From assembly GCA_032358165.1 (NCBI GenBank), contig JAALGY010000019.1:2046001-2110000 (forward strand): a stretch of 64,000 nucleotides of DNA, read 5' to 3'. Every line of letters starts with the position of its first letter. Position 1 is the first letter of the stretch. The DNA comes from Diplosphaera chodatii. Its lineage: Eukaryota; Chlorophyta; Trebouxiophyceae; Prasiolales; Stichococcaceae. Under the pieces are notes generated by a model that was given only the letters and a program-made list of their open reading frames with translations, ran no database searches and was not told the DNA's origin. The translations under genes were made by a program, and so were the position numbers. This document shows positions 11,689 through 21,016 of the stretch, piece by piece.

Positions 11689-13911
11689 ATGGGATCAGCA
11701 AGGATGAGTTGCCTGCTCGTGGCGCTGCTGGCAGCGGTGGCGTTATACAGCAGCACAGCCGTCGCCAGTATGCGAAAGGTGCGTAGCATGAGAGGTGCTC
11801 ATGAATACCCGTTGGTTTCCGTTGCCGGAACGCTGGTTCCCAATGTGCATGTGCTGCGTGGTGCATGCCGGAGCAGCTGAGTGGCATCAGTGCGCAGTCG
11901 CCATCATGACTGCAGCTTGCGCCAGGGTTCAGAAGTGCACCCGCATAAGCCGTGCAGGTGAGGGGCGAGTTCGAGGCGTCAAGCTCTGCTGCGACACGGC
12001 AGCGCTTTGTGACCGGGCGCGCCCTGCAGGCGCGTGCTATTTCCTCGTCACTGGACACATAGCCTGCTTGTGGGCAGTGCGTCATCATCAAGTGCACGCA
12101 CCATACGCTGTTCAGGGCTGCCTATCTGTCCGTAACCAAATGTACACTTGCAATGCACTGCACACCCTTGACATATTGAAGCCGTTGCTGCGCCAACGCT
12201 CCTGATGGGCACCTCAGGGCATGGTCGGATTCATGCTGATGTATGTTCATTGAAGCAGGGTTCTGCCAAGCCAAAGCCGCCGGGGGGCTGCGCGGAAGGG
12301 CTGACAAAGCATGCCAAATGCGCCTACCACAGCAGGTCCCACTCTGCGGACGCATGTGCAGCGCCGCTCGCCTGCACGCCCGGCAACACCTGCGGTGCGA
12401 ACCCTTGCACACAGCTAGCACTCGTTGCCTGTTGCATGTGGTCCAGAGGCCACATGTATGTGTACCGCCTACACCAAAAAGCTACGTTCGGTTGGATGAA
12501 TGCAATTCGGATGTTTGGCACTGATCGCATACAGAGTGTCCTGCCGACGTCATTCCCGCAAACCGAACCTGCAGCGGTTGCACCAACAGCTGCGCTGCAC
12601 CCGCGGCTTGCGTAAGCGCAAAGTGCGGTGCGCCTGTTTTCTCCTCTCAAGCACTTGCTCTGCAACTTGCGGCATTGTTGGCCATGCATGACAATCCACC
12701 ACTGTTCGTTCGCCGTATAAATCAGCACCCATACCTGTGCTGCCTAGTGGCCATGCCGTTCCTTGCTTTGTTCCTCGGACGCCATTGAGGGTTCCTTCAA
12801 AGTGTTTAGGGTCTCACCTAAGCACTGCTTCACATAGCAGCCTACAGGATTAGCACACATGCCCTTGCAGCAATCTCGACTGTCTTGACAGCAATGTTTG
12901 ACACTGCTCTGGCGCCGATTGCAGGCTGCCCAGTGTCACTTACTGTTGGCGCCACATGCTCCGACCCCAATGCCAACTGCCCACTGGACCCATGCACTGC
13001 TCCCTCGAAGTGCGTCGGCGGCCGCTGCGGTAGGTCCCCCTCCCTTTGTTCTTTGCACTTCGTTCGAGCAAGCAGGGTTGTTGCAGCCCTACAATTGGGA
13101 GCGTTGTGCTTTGTTACCACACCTATGATGAGCGAGACTCCTTTTGTCTCTGCATAGTGTCGCCGCCGCCGCCGCCATCGCCGCCACCCGCCCCGCCGCC
13201 ATCGCCGCCGCCATCCCCGCCGCCATCACCACCGCCACCCTCGCCACCGCCGCCATCTCCGCCGCCCCTCCCGCCACCATCTCCACCGCCTGCGTTGCCG
13301 CCCCCACCGTGCAATCCCAGTCCGACCAAGGGCGAGGGTTGTTCCGTCCCAGGCTGCACCAGCGTTTGCATAGAGCCGTACATCTGCTCCTCCGGCGTCT
13401 GCGGTGCGATCTGGGCTTGAGAACACAAGCATGCAAACGAGTTTCGGCCACAAGATGGTGGCCGTACAGCCGGCTTGGACGCATGTGCATGTGTGAGCAG
13501 CTTCGCCACAGTAGGGTAGCATGCATGCCTAACTGCATCCCCGCCAAGATCAGGCGACTTCCTCCAGCGTGCAGACATGTGTGCGAGGATGTTTTGATTC
13601 CCACCTGCATGGTGCACACACTGTGTGCCCAGATGACATCAGCGGAAAGTGCCCGTGCATTGCCCTCGACATCTGCATGATGCACATGCAGCGGGTCGGA
13701 GGCCTGATATCGATGGTGCAATGTAACTTTACGCTGTGTTGCAGGCTGCGGGCCAAGAACCAAAAACCTAGGCGACGGATGTTTGCTGCTGCCCCTGCTG
13801 CTGTTCTGTCCCCAATGCATCGATAGCCAATGCTTTCAAGTTCTGCCGGAAGCGGGTCAGCCGCGAGATACAGTAAACGGGAAATGCTCCTATGCGCCTA
13901 GCCTAGGCTAG
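11689..13911 (+). CDS. secreted six-cysteine-module protein with SPPP linker, paralogue A
   Basis: Family not recognised. Seven predicted exons (11689-11778, 11958-12029, 12259-12394, 12535-12627, 12925-13029, 13158-13403, 13745-13911) sum to 909 nt, 302 residues, open throughout. Exon 1 encodes a signal peptide (SCLLVALLAAVALYSSTAVA). Exons 3, 4, 5 and 6 each encode one cysteine module of the form C-x9/10-C-x2-6-C-x3/4-C-x5-C-x4-6-C. Exon 6 begins with about 50 residues of proline-rich SPPP/PPPS sequence, a typical algal hydroxyproline-glycoprotein linker. Exon 7 is a divergent Cys-rich tail ending in KCSYAPSLG. Module 1 here has five cysteines, with the third replaced in SRSHSADAC. The exon 2 donor would be a non-canonical GC. 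An extracellular-matrix, wall or secreted role is inferred from the architecture. Confidence 0.75.
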
Positions 13912-15408
13912 CTAGGCAATGTCAGGTGTGCTATATTGTGATTCGTCTCGTTGGCCACATGCCTCCTTGTCCTTACTTAACTGCCAAGGCCATTGTTGCT
14001 GCAGCCACTCTTGCACGAGTGGCTCAATTGAGGTGTTGCGCTACGTTGTGCATGAGTCAACAGGCATACATACGTATGGTTCATGGTGCCATTCGTGATT
14101 TGCACGGCGCTTGGCAATTGCAGGCATACATCAGCATGGCGCTGTGCCCATGAGCATCCCACATCAACCGTGTACCGACCAAGGCAGCTCCAGTTCCTGG
14201 GCAAAGTCGAGCGTTCACATCGGGTGTCATGGTATGGTAGACGACATGCAAAAATCACTCGCCAAGGGTCTGATGACGATGATTGTTCGACACACAAACA
14301 CCGCAGAATGATTTGCCCAGCTCATCAGCCGTTGTTTTTTGATTGCTTGATACTGCAATGCACGGGCGAGTAACTAATAGGGAAGTCGGTGTTCCAGATG
14401 GATGTTGCACAGCTTTGCGTTGTAGGGGAAGGTTTTGTTGAGTACCGTCATCATCACCTGAGGAGTGGATGCCACGCATGATAAGCTCCTTGACAACTTG
14501 CAGCATGAAGTCGGCCTACCGTAATGTTGATTGCCTGCACAACCTGCCTCATGATTTCGCATACGAGTATATCTCGAGTATGTCCCCATGGCAGAGCTGC
14601 AACCCCGTTGGATGGCTTCTCTGGCAAGCTCTTAGACAGCGCAGCAAACAGTCAGCCAATGGCAATATAGCGTCATTGCACCACAACTGGGTGCAGAGTA
14701 CTGCAACGCAGCGCTGCGCTGCCACAGCCAGGCGGTCACATTGCTGCCTTATCTACAAGGTGTGTGCACATGCACAGGAAATACCATGCCATGTGGATTG
14801 GCACTAACTGACTTGAAAGCGTCACCACAGGGTTTGTTCCTCTGGTAACGTACAATCGATAGTGCATACACTTGCTGTTGAGCTCAAGGAAACCCTGAGG
14901 AAACTACACAGAAAACGCGGTTGCACCCGCAGAGCACTATCACGCAAATGCTGAATTCTTGTCAGTTGCCACTCCCTGCCGCCGCCGTTGTGAGGTGGAG
15001 CTGTGCAGCCCAAACATGCTGCAGTTTGGCCACCCTCTGCTAACCACACTTTCTGTTGATAGACCCCAGTTCTCACGCGCTCTGCTGATGCTGCTGCTGC
15101 TACTATTGCCGCGGTCATTGACAGCCATCCATGGCTGCGTCGTGGACTGCGCCTGTCACCGAGCTGCTGGCAGACAATGAGATGGCCGTAACAGTACCAG
15201 CATTGTAACAGTGCAGCGAGCGAAGACCTTGGGATAGCTGTGAGCCAGCCATCACATGCAGTCCAGACGCAACGGCTGTGGGGCTGAGATCCTTGTTTGC
15301 CAGCCCGCTGCGCTGCCTGCTCATCAATGACTGCTGTGCGGCTGGTCTTTATGGACTGACGCCAGGGCACAGAAACATTGACGCCGGTGGCACAGCTCTC
15401 CATTGCCG
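13912..15408. other. spacer without recognised gene
   Basis: This lies between cysteine-rich gene A and the ASCC2 3' fragment. It is less GC-rich than the flanks and has several short open frames with no domain or splice support. I found no clear match to the other spacers in the mosaic. A 244-codon minus-strand frame at 14822-15556 is Cys/Ser/Arg-mixed, overlaps the pseudogene and is taken as chance. Confidence 0.4.
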
Positions 15409-16031
15409 TCAGCATCGCAGGCCGCTGTGGCGGCTGTTGCCGGCGGCCCCCGTCCGAGCAGCAGACAGAACGTGCGGCGGCTGCAGCCCATGCCGCAGCG
15501 CAGGCCTTCCATGGGCTGTGGCCCGGCGGCAACGTGCCACAGGCGAGGGTCGTCACGGTGCTTCCAGGGTTTACACTGGGGCTCTATCTGGTGCTGTCCG
15601 GTTGCTGTCAGGTGTGGTCGGTTGTGGCTGGGTACACAAGGGCAGGCGCCGGCACAGGCCGCAGCACAATGTTGTTGATTGGTCTGTTGCAACATGATGA
15701 TGGTGTGCAGGTTGCGCCATTGCCACCAGCCATGCCGCCTGCTGCACATCGAGCGCCCGCCAGACGTGCCAGAGCAGCAGCGGCAAGTCCCCAGCTAGAG
15801 GCAGACGGACGGGGACGCATTGGCGGCGCAGTTGGCGCACAGCAGGCAATGAACGGCGCCGGCAATTGCGGCGGCAGCCCGGGGTGCGGCAGGGCGGCGG
15901 CGGCGGCGGGACTCTGGCGGCGGCGGTAGGGGAGATGCCGGCGAGCGGCCGGGCCACTCACGGAAGGATTAGCGCAAGGCGCAGGCGGCCAACCACCACC
16001 GCAAGGAGTGCGCCGCGTGCAAGGCCGGCGT
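15409..16031 (+). pseudogene. ASCC2 3'-end fragment, broken
   Basis: A diverged copy of the last two ASCC2 exons (34199-34322 and 34570-34941). The first part, about 15415-15552, matches the segment that encodes AAQAIHGLGPGGNVPQAR in the intact gene. The second, about 15726-16031, matches the Gly/Arg-rich tail and ends HHRKECAACKAGVL-stop, against HGRKERAARKAGVP-stop in the intact gene. A TAG at 15970-15972 replaces the glutamine codon of the WKDQHKAQ motif. Upstream reading frames are also disrupted, and no 5' ASCC2 exons lie next to it. It is therefore a relic of a larger duplication rather than a gene. Confidence 0.82.
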
Positions 16032-17964
16032 GCTGTAGGGGGCGTACATGGGCAGGGCAGATCTGGATGCAGCATGCCGCCTGCCGGCAGGCAGCGCGCC
16101 GCCGACACACATGTATGTGCGTGTAACAGCACACAAGGCCAGAGGAACTCAGCTTCCACTAATGGGTGTCTAGATAGCTGGTAGTAATGCTGATTGGACC
16201 TCTTGACTAACAATCAGATGAGATGGGACCACATCCTACTACATGAATGATTGTTTGCTGAATATGCAAGACTGCTACATTTTCCTGTAACCATGAGCGA
16301 ATCGTATTACACTCATCCTCTCACAGTGCGGCTGTGCATGTGCCAGGGTGTGTGGCGGTGAGCGGCAGCGGCACCTGCGTCTCTTGTGGCACTCTGCCAG
16401 CAATAACGCAAGTGCTGACGACTACCTGGAAGCTGCCTGTAGACAGTCCGAAAACGGCAGGGCCACTTTGACTGATGCATGGGTGGGTACAGGCCTCAAA
16501 TGCGCACATTCTGCTGCTGGCGCAGCACTCAGTAATCGATCGGTGCGGGTGCACCCTGACTTGAGACCATGTGTACGATGCTGAGGTTGTTACTCCCCAC
16601 GTCCTGCCGCGCTGACCTGTTCTTGCATGAGCTGATGGCCAGACGATTAAGTCTGCCATATGGTGTGCAGGACATCTGACAGCTGGCGCCTGCGGGAGGG
16701 CCGGATCTCATAATGTGCTGAGGTGGACATAAGGGAAATCCCGTGAACTGGCGCCAAAGCTTCTGCGCACGTGGCGCACGGAATAAATATGTGCACGGTT
16801 CCGTGTTGTGCGACACCAGGACAACCACTGGCAGCTTGATCCAGGGACGGGCAGCTGGATAGGCGCCGCGCCTTGGCCCAGGCGGATCGGCCCAACGCAG
16901 CCAGCAACGGTGAGCAGCACGCACCCGATACGCGGTCGTACCGCTTTGACGTCCGTGTGCGTCCACAGCGTCGCATTTACAGGTAGCGCAGGGTTCTTTG
17001 TGCAAGGAGCGTGCTCATGTGCAGGACTCAAGCTTCATTGTGCATATGCGTCGTGCCTGCGGTTGCATCTGCCAGCTGGGTCCTTTAAATGGCATGCGTG
17101 CCCTCCAGAGGCTCCGGCACAGACGCTTCTTCAGCTCACAGTCATGATGCACCTCACTGGGCTGCTGCTTCGGTCGTGTGGTGTGCTGTTGCCTCTGTGT
17201 CTGGGCTGCGGCAAATTAGCGTGGTGCAAGGTCGACCCTGATTCGGTTGGTGGGTTCGCTTGGGCCTTTCTATCTGTAGCACTCAGCCATGTTCTTCAAG
17301 GCTGCCACCAGATTCTGAAGGCCCGCGCATGCTGGCTGCGACGGTCGTCAGTCCGAGCCACGCACCTGTTTCATTTCCGGGCGACCAGCCGCAGCTTTCA
17401 ACTGCGTCTACATATATAGTAGTGCACGCACGGATTGAGAGTACAACAAGCTTGCGACTCGATGGCGCATCTTTGGTGCTGCGTCCGGCGGGGCTGCTCA
17501 GCACGTCCGCCGAAGGTGGTCCCACAGGGTACCCGGTGTTGGCTCGCTGGCAATGCATTTCGTGCATCGATCACGTCAGATCCTGCTCCATGTTGGCCGA
17601 CTGCAGCGCGATACAGCCACGTAGTATGTCACCGGAGCAACCTGTTGTCAGTCACGCCGACGGCTGGCCGATGATATTTTGGGCAGCGTGCGTGGCCACG
17701 ATGGGGCCCGCCTGCTGACGCGCGTCAGTGCAGTGGGTAGGCTTGCGCACACAGGCTTGCTGGGCCATCATGACGATCCATCCACGCGGCAGGCACTCAA
17801 TGAATCACGCGTATGCCGTGGAGCCGAGCTTGGCATGGGGTTGTGTCCCTTGTTTTGTGCAGCTGCTGGCGAGCCCTGCATTTGGTGACATGACCATCGC
17901 ATGCACAAGATGACATGACGTGTGCATCCCTGCTGCTGCAGACGAGATAGGATCAGCAGCAAGG
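16032..17964. other. spacer before cysteine-rich gene B
   Basis: No gene is supported. A 203-codon plus-strand frame (16808-17419) has hydrophobic patches but no family resemblance, no splice partners and no counterpart in the related spacers. I do not call it. The last 60-100 bases before 17965 match the upstream sequence of c-rich genes A and C, including the CTG run ending in CAG and ACGAGATAGGA. There the upstream ATG of gene A has become ATA. Confidence 0.4.
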
Positions 17965-19946
17965 ATGAGGTGTCTGCCCCTGGCTTTGCTGGCAGCGGTG
18001 GCGCTGTGCGGTAGCACAGCCGGCGCTAGTATGAGAAAGGTGCGCAGCATGAGACCTTCACGAATCATTCACATTTGCCAGGCGTTTTTTTCGTTCCTGT
18101 GTGCGTGTGCGTGCCGCATATCGCTGGGTGTACATGTAGCAACAGCTGACTGGCGTCATCGCACAGCGCAGTTGCCACGTTGCTAAGGCTTGCGACATGG
18201 TTCAAAGTTGCAGGGCCTGCACAACTCGTGCAGGTGAAGGGCGAGCTCGAGGCATCAAGGTCTGGTGCAACTCGGCAGCGCTTTGTGACCGGACGCGCCC
18301 TGCAGGCAAGTGTGGTTTCGAAGCCACTGCAGCCTGCTTACAGGCAGTACGCCACCGCTGACTGCATCATGCACTGCTGCAAGTCTGCCATGCCCAACTG
18401 GGTGCACACCTGCACTACACTGCACAGCAGCTCTGCCGCACCTTCGAGTGCGATGGAGCTACTGTTGAACATAGAGGGGCCATGTCCCAACTCAGGCTCA
18501 GGAGGATCAGTCATGCACGCAGGGACCTGCAGACTCGAAGAAGGCCAAGCCGGGAGGCTGTGCAACGGGGCTGACGAAGCGTGCCGCATGTGCCTACGGC
18601 AGCAACTCCTGCCCGGGGAACGCATGTGCAGCTCCCCTCGTCTGCACGCCCGACAACATTTGCGGTGTGACCCACGCAACCAGCGATCAGTGCCTGCTGT
18701 GGTCCTCACCCATACACATACATGACGGGGATGACAAGGCTGGCTTTGCTTGCAGAATGTCCCACCAGTATCATCCCCGCAAACCAGACCTGCAGCGGTT
18801 GCAGCAGCAGCTGCTCTGCACCGGCCGCATGCGTCTACGCCAAGTGCAGTGAGTTCGCTCCCTGTCAACCACTTGGCCGTAAAGCAGGGTTCTGAGATTG
18901 CTTGTTTGGGACCTTGTGCTGCTTTTGGCTGCTGCTGATGAGACAATGCTGTGACTGGATGCTTGATGAGGCACCGGGTGCCCATGTATGCCAGTGCTGC
19001 CCATCGGATGTGTCTTTTCCTGAAATGAAATTCGAGGTTGCACTGAATTATTTCCTGCAACGATGCAGTGGCAGTGGCAACAGCTCACTGTCTTGGGCGC
19101 AAACTCTGGATGCATGTCAAGCAACTATTGGTCATGTGGCCTGCTGCAGGCTGCCCAGCAGCGCTCGTAGTTGGCGCCACATGCTCTGCCCCCAACGCCA
19201 ACTGTCCGTTGGACCCGTGCTCTGCTCCCGCGAAGTGTGCTGACGGCCAGTGCGGTGGGTCTCCCTCGCTCAGTCCTTGACAATTGAGCCAGGCAGGGGC
19301 TGCTGCAGTCCTGTGGTCAGTTGTATATGCCTCCCGTCATCACAGCACCCTTGGTGAATTGTACTCCCTCTAACTCTGCACAGTGTCGCCGTCGCCGCCG
19401 CCGTCGCCGCCACCCTCACCGGCCCCACCATCGCCGCCGCCGCTGCCGCCACCATTTCCACCGCTGCCGTCGCCGCCGCCGCCGCCGCCTGAGTGCGTGA
19501 CCGGCCGGCTCCCGGGCTACACCTGCTCGCCGCCGGATCCGGGTTGCCCCAACCAATGCACGCCGGATTACGCCTGCTCTATATTCAGCTTCTGCGGTGC
19601 GGTTCTGGCTGACGGTGCCATCTGGTCACCGTGTGCTATGGATGGACAAGTGGTCAGCAAATGCCGACATCCCTTGATCGCCCTTTCGCATGCAAGTGTT
19701 GCATGTTTCGTTGGGCACGTGAATGTTCCGATGTGCATCATTGTGGACAACTCACCAATGCTGGCACAAGTGGTGATTGGGTGTTTGTTGCACGCAGCTG
19801 GCCCGTGTATTGGCACCGAACAGCCAACCGGTTGCCCCTGCTCCAGTGCTGATATCTGCGCTCCTCGTGCTGGAGAACCAGATGGCTACCGCGCTTGCAG
19901 CTACATAACAGATGACCCAAACGTGGGAGTTTGCTACGCCCCTTGA
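17900..19946 (+). repeat. partial copy of duplication unit Y carrying cysteine-rich gene B
   Basis: This copy shares the cysteine-rich gene and a short upstream piece with the units at 9996-13911 and 23281-27243, but it lacks the FKBP exon. Bases 18447-18639 are identical to 25738-25930, across intron 2 and most of exon 3. Divergence elsewhere between the two copies is clearly higher. The left edge is an estimate. Confidence 0.75.
17965..19946 (+). CDS. secreted six-cysteine-module protein with SPPP linker, paralogue B
   Basis: Seven predicted exons (17965-18039, 18234-18305, 18523-18664, 18756-18848, 19150-19254, 19384-19596, 19798-19946) sum to 849 nt, 282 residues. Signal peptide MRCLPLALLAAVALCGSTAG. 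All four modules have six cysteines with spacings x9-x6-x4-x5-x5, x10-x2-x3-x5-x4, x9-x6-x4-x5-x4 and x9-x6-x3-x5-x5. The linker is about 37 residues rich in SPPP. The tail contains QPTGCPCSS and ends GVCYAP. Exons 4, 5 and 6 are phase 1 on both sides. Exon 2 ends CTGCAG followed by GCAAGT, a consensus GC donor. An alternative for this copy is a GT donor four bases downstream spliced to 18533, which also keeps frame. The upstream in-frame ATG present in A and C is ATA here, so translation should start at the second methionine. Confidence 0.77.
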
Positions 19947-21016
19947 CAATCGAAAGGGTAGGGTGTGCGCTGCGGGCCATCGGCGCAGTTTTGCTGCAAG
20001 CAAGGCCAGCAGGCTGACGGCACCAGCTTTGCCGCAAGCAGAAACCAACGGTTGGCACAAGAATGAGACGGTTCATTAGCTTGAACCCTTTCAACACAGC
20101 ATGACGGGCCTACCTGTAAATGTGTGTGGCTCCACTAAGGGTATAATAGCCACCCATCCAGTGCGTGCCAGCTTAAATTGCATGACGGACACGACTGCAT
20201 TGACGGAAGGCGTTGCTGTGCTATATACAGCTGAAGATATAAACTACACTGCAAGCTAACAGAGCAGGCTGTGCTGCGTGGGGACGGATGCCCAGCTGTG
20301 TGTCGGTTGCGTTCATGATACATAGGTACGGGTTGTTGCAGATGTTATATGCACATTGCTGTTAGTACCCTCGCTGCAACATGTTGTAAATGCACAGAAG
20401 TGGAACGAATGCGTTTCGTGCTCCCCTGCTTCACCCTTGCCCATCAATAGTAAGGGACCGTTTTGTTGGATGGTTTGGTCAATGCACTCCGTCTCGTTAT
20501 TATCGTAAGGCTGTATCTGGGCCAATACTGCCAATACTAGCCGATGATGACTGTGTGTGAGCTGACAATAGCAGCAGCACGCTGCGTGCAAGCACTACCT
20601 GCTTTGCACGGTAACTGTATTTTGTGTACTACATGCTGCCAACAGCATCTGCCGCCGCTGCTGATGTGGCGGCTTCCATGCCAACACTATGCATCTCAAA
20701 ACCACCTCTCCATCTTCGTGCAATACGCGCGTTAACGCAAAACCGTGAAGAACATCCCACGCTTGTACGCTGATCGCACTCACTGTTCAGCAGCGCTGGG
20801 CCGTGCTGCTTCTGCATTGGCATGTGCATGCAGATTGCAGCTGGGCGACCATGATGAACATCGTGTGCAATTGCAGACAGCCCAAAGTTCCATAGGTGAG
20901 AACTATGTGAGTCTGCTCAAGTCTGAAGCATCGGCCAGGCGCGGCATTGGCTGCAGGCATCCACCTGGGCCTTGACCGGTTCTTCAGCAGTCAGCTGCAT
21001 CCCGATACTGGTTGCC
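19947..21016. other. spacer; right part duplicated before ASCC2
   Basis: No gene is supported. From about 20640 onward the sequence is a copy of the region immediately upstream of the intact ASCC2 gene (about 29090-29451), including the shared words GATGTGGCGGCTTCCATGCC and GCAGATTGCAGCTGGGCGA. It may therefore be a duplicated ASCC2 promoter and 5' leader. The left part (19947-20640) shows nothing recognisable. Confidence 0.5.

Larger units (their letters stand above)
9996..13911 (+). repeat. segmental duplication unit Y, copy 1 (FKBP 3' end + spacer + cysteine-rich gene A)
   Basis: This block, from FKBP exon 5 through the cysteine-rich gene, recurs in the same order at 23281-27243. The spacer is recognisably shared as well as the coding parts. 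Examples are the CTTTTCGGATATTACTAAAG-type motif near 10290 matched near 23850, and the region around 10850-11000 matched near 24400-24550. A third, shorter copy carrying only the cysteine-rich gene and its close upstream sequence lies at about 17900-19946. Copy boundaries are visual estimates. Confidence 0.8.

Noticed and set aside
13089..13820. Long minus-strand Gly-rich and Met/Ala-rich frames opposite the SPPP exons
   Set aside because: They are shadows of the proline-rich coding repeats on the plus strand and disappear where the repeats stop.
16808..17419. 203-codon plus-strand frame with hydrophobic patches
   Set aside because: No domain, no conservation in the related spacers, and cysteine/tryptophan use looks like translated non-coding GC-rich DNA.
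19598..19797. Continuous frame between exons 6 and 7 of cysteine-rich gene B (and similarly 26903-27112 in C)
   Set aside because: The frame stays open in B and C, so retention is possible. The intervening residues are not conserved between copies, the same interval has stops in A, and the conserved TGCG-GTGCG donor with phase-1 acceptors supports an intron.
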